Shown here one piece after another: positions 7,426-11,579 of a stretch of DNA of 11,579 nucleotides. The stretch comes from CAZDML01 sp964506645 (GTDB taxonomy: Bacteria; Elusimicrobiota; Elusimicrobia; 2-01-FULL-59-12): the NCBI GenBank assembly GCA_964506645.1, contig CAZDML010000062.1, positions 1 through 11,579 on the forward strand, in the 5' to 3' direction. A program made the translations under genes and the position numbers. The notes below the pieces were generated by a model. That model saw only the letters and a list, made by a program, of their open reading frames with translations, was not told the DNA's origin and searched no databases. The number at the start of each line of letters is the position of its first letter. The first letter of the stretch is position 1.

Positions 7426-8157
7426 ATGGATGAGTTCGTTTACGGACGCCAGCCCATCTGGGAAACCTTGCAAGTCGGCAAACGGAGCCTTCATAAACTC
7501 TGGGTCGCTGAACGTTTATCCGGCGGGGTGATTGAAAAAATTCTCCAGGCGGCGCGTCAGCGTGGGGTTGCGATCCAATTTGTCCGTCGAGAAATCCTGG
7601 ATAACATGGCCCCCGATGGAAATCACCAGGGAATCATTGCCCAGGTCAGCGCGACGGTCTTTCGCGAACTCGAAGAATTTCTGCGCGACTTGCCGGAAGG
7701 CGTTCCCGCCTTAGTCGTTGCTCTCGATGAAATTCAAGACCCACAAAACGTAGGGGCGATCCTTCGCAGCTCTGGTTTTTTTGGTGTGAAAGCGGCCATT
7801 CTGCCGCGCTGGCGCAGTGCCCCGGTAGGGGAGACAGCCTTTCGTGTTTCCTCCGGTGGGGCCGAACATGTGGAAATGATCCGCGTGCGCAATCTGGTCG
7901 AAGCGATGGAACAGCTCAAAGAGGCGCGCTTTGAAGTCTACGGGGCGGACATGGCGGGGGAACCGCTGGGGACGATTGTTCCTGGGAAGCGCGTGGCGTT
8001 GGTCGTCGGAAGCGAAGGCAAAGGCCTGCGTCGCTTGGTGAGTGAACATTGTGATAAACTTATAGCGATTCCGGGGTGTGGGCGGGTCGATTCCCTGAAT
8101 GTGGCTTCTGCCACCGCCATTGTTCTTTATACGTTTGCCCAATCCATGCCGAGGTAG
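7426..8157 (+). CDS. rlmB: TrmH-family (SpoU) 23S rRNA 2'-O-ribose methyltransferase, RlmB-like
   Basis: SAM-dependent SPOUT enzyme; RlmB methylates the 2'-O of a guanosine in domain V of 23S rRNA. From the ATG at 7426 it is 243 residues, the usual length. The N-terminal L30e-like substrate-binding domain (about 3-75) ends in GNHQGIIAQVS. SPOUT motif 1 is DPQNVGAILRSSG (Asn108, Arg114), motif 2 VGSEGKGLRRLV (Glu197) and motif 3 IPGCGRVDSLNVASA (Ser223-Asn225), which form the knotted SAM site. Motif 3 has Gly-Cys where IPM is more usual. An in-frame TTG at 7393 would add 11 residues read from the inverted repeat and is not preferred. Only a weak GGA precedes the ATG. The last two sense codons and the stop lie in a tRNA-like segment. 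Confidence 0.92.
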   Translation: MDEFVYGRQPIWETLQVGKRSLHKLWVAERLSGGVIEKILQAARQRGVAIQFVRREILDNMAPDGNHQGIIAQVSATVFRELEEFLRDLPEGVPALVVALDEIQDPQNVGAILRSSGFFGVKAAILPRWRSAPVGETAFRVSSGGAEHVEMIRVRNLVEAMEQLKEARFEVYGADMAGEPLGTIVPGKRVALVVGSEGKGLRRLVSEHCDKLIAIPGCGRVDSLNVASATAIVLYTFAQSMPR

Positions 8158-8167
8158 CTCAATGGGT
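8148..8167 (+). pseudogene. Degenerate 5' fragment of a tRNA-Thr gene overlapping the rlmB stop
   Basis: GCCGAGGTAGCTCAATGGGT matches the first 20 bases of the intact tRNA-Thr at 8185 (GCCGACGTAGCTCAATCGGT) at 18 of 20 positions and in the same orientation. It covers acceptor strand, positions 8-9, D-stem 5' strand and part of the D-loop, then the similarity ends. The TAG at 8155-8157 that terminates rlmB is the TAG of this tRNA-like segment. Interpreted as the remnant of a partial tRNA duplication. Confidence 0.7.
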
Positions 8168-8175
8168 TCTGAAGT

Positions 8176-8265
8176 GGGCAGATAGCCGACGTAGCTCAAT
8201 CGGTAGAGCACCTGTTTTGTAAACAGGTGGTTGGAGGTTCAAGTCCTCTCGTCGGCTATCTGCCC
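8176..8265. repeat. 16-bp perfect inverted repeat enclosing tRNA-Thr
   Basis: GGGCAGATAGCCGACG (8176-8191) is exactly complementary to CGTCGGCTATCTGCCC (8250-8265). The inner 7 bp are the normal acceptor stem; the outer 9 bp pair leader with trailer and include the discriminator base T8257 paired to A8184. Confidence 0.9.
8185..8257 (+). tRNA. tRNA-Thr (anticodon UGU)
   Basis: A complete cloverleaf of 73 bases. The acceptor GCCGACG pairs with CGTCGGC; the D-stem is GCTC/GAGC, the anticodon stem CCTGT/ACAGG with loop TTTGTAA, giving anticodon TGT at 8218-8220 (reads ACA), and the T-stem is GGAGG/CCTCT around TTCAAGT. The discriminator is T. The 3' CCA is not encoded, so a CCA-adding enzyme is needed. 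It starts 28 bases after the rlmB stop with no promoter I can recognise, so co-transcription with rlmB is plausible. Confidence 0.97.
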
Positions 8266-8284
8266 ATAACCTGGTTGTCGGTTC

Positions 8285-8351
8285 GCCCCGCTTTCTTAGA
8301 TTCTTACGAAGCGGGGCAGTCCCGCACCGTAGGGTTCATAGGATGCGGGAC
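8285..8351. repeat. Two tandem 33-base GC-rich hairpins downstream of tRNA-Thr
   Basis: Hairpin 1 (8285-8317) has a perfect 9-bp stem, GCCCCGCTT with AAGCGGGGC. Hairpin 2 (8319-8351) has a perfect 8-bp stem, GTCCCGCA with TGCGGGAC, extended by CC/GG (8327-8328 with 8341-8342) across a bulged A. Both are 33 bases and are separated by one base. Neither is followed directly by a T-tract, so they are not classical terminators. A REP/BIME-like palindromic repeat pair or a structured RNA are the candidates; a processing barrier is also possible. The rest of the 8258-8392 spacer has no gene. Confidence 0.7.
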
Positions 8352-8392
8352 GATTCCGATCCTCGGCTTTTCAATTTTTATCCCATCGGCCT

Positions 8393-8836
8393 ATGCGCGT
8401 ATTAAAAAATAAAGGTTTTACCCTCGTTGAACTCTGCATCGTCATGGCGATCATCGGGTTTCTGGCCGGAGCGGCGCTCCCCCGTTTTGCGACGCTTATC
8501 CTGAGAGCCAAAGAAGGGCAAACCAAAGGCAATTTAGCGACCATTCGCTCGGCCGTCGCTCTCTACTATGGGGACAACGAAGGCCTTTATCCCGTCACAG
8601 GGAATCTCACTCCGTTGCTTTCGAACACAAAATATCTGACTGCCATTCCGAATACGACGCTTCCCTCGACTCCTTTCAGCCAGGGCCATCCGAGCACCAA
8701 CACGGTCGATCAATCCTATGCCGATGACAATGGCGGATGGTATTACAACAACCAGTCTGGAACGTCCAACTGGGGCCAGGTCTATGTCAGCTGCACGCAT
8801 TCCGATGTGCATGGCATCGCATGGACATTTTTTTAA
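8393..8836 (+). CDS. Type IV pilin / type II pseudopilin-like protein (GspG-like)
   Basis: Class III signal peptide with an 8-residue leader MRVLKNKG, then FTLVEL: Gly(-1), Phe(+1) and Glu(+5) of the mature chain are all present, so prepilin peptidase should cleave and N-methylate it. The first ~28 mature residues form the hydrophobic assembly helix (IVMAIIGFLAGAALPRF). The body has GNLATIRSAVALYYGDNEGLYPV, which resembles GspG/PilA-type minor and major pilins, then a tail with GGWYYNNQ, NWGQVYVSC and GIAWTFF. The product is 147 residues and complete. I recall similar tails from Elusimicrobiota pilin-like proteins. The next gene starts 17 bases later and carries a GspF-like segment. No secretion ATPase, platform or prepilin peptidase gene is in the window. 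Role (pilus, secretion or competence) is undetermined. Confidence 0.88.
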   Translation: MRVLKNKGFTLVELCIVMAIIGFLAGAALPRFATLILRAKEGQTKGNLATIRSAVALYYGDNEGLYPVTGNLTPLLSNTKYLTAIPNTTLPSTPFSQGHPSTNTVDQSYADDNGGWYYNNQSGTSNWGQVYVSCTHSDVHGIAWTFF

Positions 8837-8842
8837 AGGAGG
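8835..8842 (+). promoter_or_regulatory. Strong ribosome binding site for the mini-GspF gene
   Basis: AAAGGAGG, a near-perfect Shine-Dalgarno match, begins inside the pilin stop codon and lies 11 bases before the ATG at 8854. It is the strongest such site seen in the window, where most genes rely on overlap coupling. Confidence 0.8.
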
Positions 8843-8853
8843 TCTGACACTCG

Positions 8854-9138
8854 ATGGCTACATTTCAGTATGTTGCGATGGATGCCCAGGGGCATCAAGT
8901 CCGAGGCGAGGCCAAAGCTTTGGATAAATCCCACTTAAACTTAATTTTGGAAGAACAGCACCTCTTCCTGGTGTCCTGCGAAGAGATGCACGAGGGGCCC
9001 GGAAAACCTGCCGCTGCAGACGAGGCGGGCCCCGTAAAACGCACAGACGATTCGCCGATTAAAAAACCGGCAGACTACGTCATCGTGGTCAGTATCTTTA
9101 TCGTCTTTATGCTTCTGGGGTATTGGGCGGGACGCTAA
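8854..9138 (+). CDS. Small protein: GspF/PilC N-terminal-like segment plus one membrane helix
   Basis: The 94-residue product has residues 1-44 (MATFQYVAMDAQGHQVRGEA and on to FLVSCEE) that match the pattern of the N-terminal segment of GspF/PilC platform proteins: M-x-x-F-x-Y-x-A-x-D-x-x-G-x-x-x-x-G, a helix with leucines, then a short V-S-x-E-E end. The T2SSF membrane domains that normally follow are absent. Instead there is a charged, Pro/Ala-rich linker (about 45-72) and a single hydrophobic helix about 75-91 ending WAGR at the C-terminus. The strong RBS and clean stop argue against a decayed gene. It lies 17 bases after the pilin gene and is probably co-transcribed. A role as accessory or modulator of a type IV pilus or secretion platform is inference; a truncated gspF is the alternative. 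Confidence 0.8.
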   Translation: MATFQYVAMDAQGHQVRGEAKALDKSHLNLILEEQHLFLVSCEEMHEGPGKPAAADEAGPVKRTDDSPIKKPADYVIVVSIFIVFMLLGYWAGR

Positions 9139-9154
9139 GGAACGAACGATATTT

Positions 9155-9163
9155 TGCTAGAAT
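9155..9163 (+). promoter_or_regulatory. Possible extended -10 promoter for tRNA-Tyr
   Basis: TGCTAGAAT fits the extended -10 pattern TGnTAnAAT and lies 38 bases upstream of tRNA-Tyr. No convincing -35 element is placed 17 bases before it, as is usual for extended -10 promoters. Placement in a tRNA leader supports it. Confidence 0.4.
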
Positions 9164-9189
9164 AAACCCCTTCCGACGTAAATCCAGAC

Positions 9190-9296
9190 AGATGCCACAG
9201 TGCTGGGATGGCTGAGCGGTCAAAAGCAGCAGACTGTAAATCTGCCGAGCTATGCTCTACGTAGGTTCGAATCCTACTCCCAGCACTGTGGTATTT
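9190..9296. repeat. 14-bp perfect inverted repeat enclosing tRNA-Tyr (extendable with wobble pairs)
   Basis: CCACAGTGCTGGGA (9195-9208) is exactly complementary to TCCCAGCACTGTGG (9278-9291). The inner 7 bp are the acceptor stem; the outer 7 bp pair leader with trailer and include the discriminator A9285. Five further pairs (two of them G-U) extend the helix to 9190/9296. Confidence 0.9.
9202..9285 (+). tRNA. tRNA-Tyr (anticodon GUA)
   Basis: Class II tRNA of 84 bases. The acceptor GCTGGGA pairs with TCCCAGC, and the D-stem is short, as in tRNA-Tyr. The anticodon stem GCAGA/TCTGC encloses loop CTGTAAA, giving anticodon GTA at 9236-9238. The long variable arm has stem GAGC/GCTC, and the T-stem is GTAGG/CCTAC around TTCGAAT. 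The discriminator is A and CCA is not encoded. It is a single gene, 63 bases after the mini-GspF stop. Confidence 0.97.
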
Positions 9297-9320
9297 TTAT
9301 GTCTTTTTTGCTGTTTTTTA
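9278..9320 (+). terminator. Possible terminator made from the tRNA-Tyr extended acceptor stem plus T-tracts
   Basis: The 3' strand of the extended acceptor helix ends at about 9291-9296 and runs straight into TATTTTTATG, then a T6 run at 9304-9309 and another at 9314-9319. No independent hairpin lies between the tRNA and the T-tracts, so the tRNA's own extended stem would have to serve as the terminator helix. Inference from layout only. Confidence 0.45.
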
Positions 9321-9428
9321 CCCCTTCAAAACAAACCTCACAAAAAACTCAATATTAAGAATTGTTCGGATCGAATCTGCTCTATATTTCGATGCAAAAA
9401 TGAATAACAAAAAAATTACAAAAAAACC

Positions 9429-9457
9429 TTGCGGCTCATTTTTTCTACCTATATATA
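9429..9457 (+). promoter_or_regulatory. Possible promoter for the surface-protein gene
   Basis: TTGCGG (9429-9434), a 17-base spacer and TATATA (9452-9457) resemble a sigma-70 promoter. Transcription would start at about 9464, only a few bases before the ATG at 9467, so the mRNA would be nearly leaderless; no Shine-Dalgarno sequence is seen. It is set in an AT-rich spacer (9292-9466) that shows nothing else beyond a weak 6-bp hairpin ATCGAA/TTCGAT near 9370-9393. Confidence 0.4.
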
Positions 9458-9466
9458 ACGCTTGCA

Positions 9467-11579
9467 ATGCAATTTCCAAAATCTCCGAAATTGGCCCCCC
9501 TCGCAGAACGCACCCCATCTGCTTGGTCCGTTGTTTTTCTTCGAATATCCCTCTTGTCCATTCTTATGTGCGGTTCTGTTTCCCAGGTGTTTGCGTTTGC
9601 ATGTTTTTCAACAACATGGACGGGCGGGGGAGCAACCAACAATTGGTCCGATGCAAGCAACTGGGATTCTGGCGCACCGGCCTCAAACATTACGGCCGTC
9701 TTCGATGGGACCAGCAATAAGCCCTGTACGATTGATATCTCCGTAACGATCTGCGGTATTAATGTAATGTCGGGTTCGACGGCGACGATTACAGCTACCA
9801 GTGGCATTAGTGTAACGCTTCCCAGTGGAAATGATAATGCTGGAGTGACTTTGAGTTCGGGAATACTTGTTATGAACAACAGTTCATGGACCGTCGCAAG
9901 CGGGGATTGGCTGAACAACTCCAATGCGACGTTTACCGCCGGCACCTCGACTGTCGCAATTGCAGGGACGACGTTGCAAACCGTGACTTCGGCCGGGAAG
10001 AGTTTTTATAACTTCGTCATTAACAACACCTCAACCACAGTACTCGCCGATGCACTCTCCGTGGGAGGGGATTTCAAAGTCCTGGGGGGAACCTTCAGTA
10101 CGACGTCAAGCAACTATGCCGTGACGGTCACGAGCAATGTCGTCCTCAATGGCGGTACTATCACCGCCAATAGCTCCATGTTTACCGTGGGGGGGGACTG
10201 GAACCGTGTGACGGGTGGATTTACAGCGGGCGGCAGCACGGTGACTTTCGGCGGCAATGCGGGCAATGCGCAGCTCATTACATCGGGCGGTCTGCCGTTT
10301 AACAGGGTCACAGTGTCTGGAACAAACAATGTGGTGACCCTGGCCAGTTCCATGACGGTTTCGACCGTCAGCATTAACAGTGGTGCGATCATGAATTTGA
10401 AGGCAAATACTTTGAGCGTATCGAGTTTCACCATTGCAGGGACGCTGCGTATGAGAGGATCCGAAGATGTCAGCAGTATCCCTAACACTGTTCAAGGGTC
10501 AACGGTGTCTATTTATTTCACTGGAATTTGCCCATCGGCTTCGGTGGTGAAGTCCTCGTGGACCTATCAAAATATGGAAGTCAATACCACGTGTACGGGA
10601 CCGGGCATGCTTGGCCCTGTGGTGGTCAATGGCAATTTGACATTAACGAATGGAACACTTGGAACTGGCGCCAGTAATAATTATTTCCTCGGGGTGGGTG
10701 GAAACGTTGTATTTAACGGCGGCGGTTTAAGCCTGAATAATTCTTCCATGACGGTCCAAGGGAATTGGACGAAGACGTCTGGCGTTTTTACAGCAAACAC
10801 GTCGACGGTTATTTTTACGGCTCCCTCGGGCAGTACCTCGACCCTCACCGGCCAAACGACGTTCTATAACCTGTGGGATACCACAGGGGGCAATGTTTTA
10901 ACACTCGCCGCGGGAACGACATTTTTTGTATCCGGCCAACTCAAACTGCAGGGATCGGCCGCCAACCGGATCAAGGTCCGTTCTACGTCTCCGGGGAATG
11001 TCGCTTATTTTGTCAATACAGGGACCAATACGGTGACCTATACCGATGCCCAGGACAATAATGCAGCCACAGGTGGAGGTCTCGTGATTGTGGCGAGCGA
11101 TGGAACTTCGTTGGATAGCGGCAATAACTCCAATTGGGACTTTGGAAATCGATATTGGGTCGGGACTGGCAACTGGTCCTCTGCCGCCAACTGGAGCACC
11201 TCTTCCGGAGGCCCCGGCGGAGCCGGTGCTCCCACATCCACACAGAACGCCATCTTTGACGGCAACGGTCTAGGAAACTGTACGATCGATCAAACGGTGA
11301 CGATCACATCCATGACGGTATCCACGTCAACCACAGGCGGATTTACCGGGTCCATTGATACGAGCTCAAATACCATTACGCTGAGCGGAGGTTTCAAGCA
11401 AAACAGAGGGACGTTTAATGCACGGACCTCCACCATGTCCATCACTCAAGATATTGAATTTGTAGGCGGAACGTTTAATGCGAACAGCTCATCAATTACG
11501 GTCGCTCGCGATTGGAAGAATACGACAGCGGGTGTTTTTATTACAGGGACAGGTCGTGCGGTCTTAACAGGAACGGGGT
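9467..11579 (+). CDS. Large secreted modular repeat protein, probably beta-helical surface protein; runs off the window
   Basis: Open for 704 codons from the ATG at 9467 to the window end with no stop. The N-terminus has a basic start, a hydrophobic core about 21-35 and a likely signal-peptidase site after VFA (residue 43). The mature chain is rich in Ser, Thr, Asn and Gly. A module beginning TWTGGGATNNWSDASNWDSG with AVFDGTSNKPCTID recurs near residue 563 as YWVGTGNWSSAANW with AIFDGNGLGNCTID. Between and after are about four units of type GGxxxANSSxxTVxGDW...GxFTAxxSTVxF, beginning near residues 134, 227, 415 and 665. A segment at about 511-560 (NVAYFVNTGTNTVTYTDAQD to DSGNNSNWDF) is another common module of such proteins. 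Function is unknown; adhesion or a surface layer is inferred. The C-terminal anchor is not visible. Confidence 0.88.
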   Translation, partial: MQFPKSPKLAPLAERTPSAWSVVFLRISLLSILMCGSVSQVFAFACFSTTWTGGGATNNWSDASNWDSGAPASNITAVFDGTSNKPCTIDISVTICGINVMSGSTATITATSGISVTLPSGNDNAGVTLSSGILVMNNSSWTVASGDWLNNSNATFTAGTSTVAIAGTTLQTVTSAGKSFYNFVINNTSTTVLADALSVGGDFKVLGGTFSTTSSNYAVTVTSNVVLNGGTITANSSMFTVGGDWNRVTGGFTAGGSTVTFGGNAGNAQLITSGGLPFNRVTVSGTNNVVTLASSMTVSTVSINSGAIMNLKANTLSVSSFTIAGTLRMRGSEDVSSIPNTVQGSTVSIYFTGICPSASVVKSSWTYQNMEVNTTCTGPGMLGPVVVNGNLTLTNGTLGTGASNNYFLGVGGNVVFNGGGLSLNNSSMTVQGNWTKTSGVFTANTSTVIFTAPSGSTSTLTGQTTFYNLWDTTGGNVLTLAAGTTFFVSGQLKLQGSAANRIKVRSTSPGNVAYFVNTGTNTVTYTDAQDNNAATGGGLVIVASDGTSLDSGNNSNWDFGNRYWVGTGNWSSAANWSTSSGGPGGAGAPTSTQNAIFDGNGLGNCTIDQTVTITSMTVSTSTTGGFTGSIDTSSNTITLSGGFKQNRGTFNARTSTMSITQDIEFVGGTFNANSSSITVARDWKNTTAGVFITGTGRAVLTGTG
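9614..9772 (+). repeat. NWS/NW...FDG...CTID module, copy 1 of the surface protein
   Basis: Residues 50-102 read TWTGGG, NNWSDASNW, GAPASN, AVFDGTSN, CTIDISVTI. Copy 2 lies about 1.5 kb further on. It directly follows the signal peptide, so it marks the start of a repeating architecture. Confidence 0.75.
11153..11323 (+). repeat. NWS/NW...FDG...CTID module, copy 2 of the surface protein
   Basis: Reads YWVGTG, NWSSAANW, GAPTSTQN, AIFDGNG, NCTIDQTVTI, SMTVS, in the same order as copy 1 with a Gly/Pro-rich insert after the second NW. It is followed by another GGTFNANSSSITVARDW unit, so the whole block seems to start again here. Confidence 0.75.

Noticed and set aside
8148..8167. The tRNA-like fragment as an integrase attachment site
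   Set aside because: Integrases usually leave 3' tRNA ends and flank an island; here the fragment is a 5' end only 37 bases from the intact gene, with no integrase or inserted cargo.
8356..8370. Small hairpin CCGA-TCC-TCGG followed by CTTTT as a terminator after tRNA-Thr
   Set aside because: A 4-bp stem and a 4-base T-run are too weak to support a terminator call.
9400..9720. Forward open frames 9400-9720 and 9462-9746
   Set aside because: They overlap the start of the surface-protein frame; only the frame from 9467 has a signal peptide, repeats and stays open to the window end.
9445..9945. 166-residue reverse-strand open frame
   Set aside because: Shadow of the low-complexity Ser/Thr/Gly-rich surface gene; no recognisable domain.
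9614..11579. DNA-level tandem repeats or a CRISPR array in the last 2 kb
   Set aside because: The periodicity is at protein level with diverged codons; no identical spaced repeats are present.

Overview
Apart from its first ~315 bases, the window looks like a piece of an uncultured diderm (Gram-negative-type) bacterial genome of medium GC. The first ~315 bases are much more GC-rich (80% in the first 60 bases), with actinobacterial-type codon use, and encode part of an IclR-family regulator. They stop abruptly inside an ABC-ATPase gene, which loses its start and Walker A. A chimeric read or assembly join is the simplest reading, so these bases should not be used to describe the organism. The remainder has an MCE/Mla lipid-transport operon, the MEP isoprenoid pathway, a type IV pilin-like gene and a large repetitive exported protein. 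The pilin's C-terminal pattern and the 'SSMTV' repeats resemble what I recall from Elusimicrobiota, with Omnitrophota as the alternative. That assignment is a recollection and was not searched.

Region 1 (313-7303) is a tight forward operon: mlaF-like ATPase, mlaD-like MCE protein, radA, a membrane PIN-TRAM nuclease, ispD, ispF and cysS. Five of the six junctions are 4-base stop/start overlaps (GTGA or ATGA) and the sixth is a 3-base gap, so translational coupling is likely. The MCE protein is unusually long and ends in a beta-rich, barrel-like domain, suggesting a one-piece bridge from inner to outer membrane.

Region 2 (7304-8392) holds an imperfect inverted repeat built from TTCCAA/TTGGAA words, then an RlmB/TrmH-type rRNA methyltransferase, a degenerate copy of a tRNA 5' part that supplies the rlmB stop codon, tRNA-Thr(UGU), and two tandem 33-base hairpins. 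tRNA-Thr sits in a 16-bp perfect inverted repeat that extends its acceptor stem into the leader and trailer.

Region 3 (8393-9320) holds a type IV pilin/pseudopilin-like gene, then a 94-residue protein that looks like only the N-terminal segment of GspF/PilC joined to a single membrane helix, then tRNA-Tyr(GUA). tRNA-Tyr is also inside a perfect inverted repeat (14 bp), here followed by T-tracts. Neither tRNA gene encodes CCA.

Region 4 (9467 to the window end) is one open frame of more than 700 codons with no stop. It encodes a secreted, Ser/Thr/Asn/Gly-rich modular protein, probably a beta-helical surface protein. No CRISPR array, transposase or phage gene is visible, and I see no complete new multi-gene system. 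The most unusual points are the two tRNAs in extended palindromes, the tRNA remnant at the rlmB stop, the mini-GspF/pilin pair and the MCE-barrel fusion.
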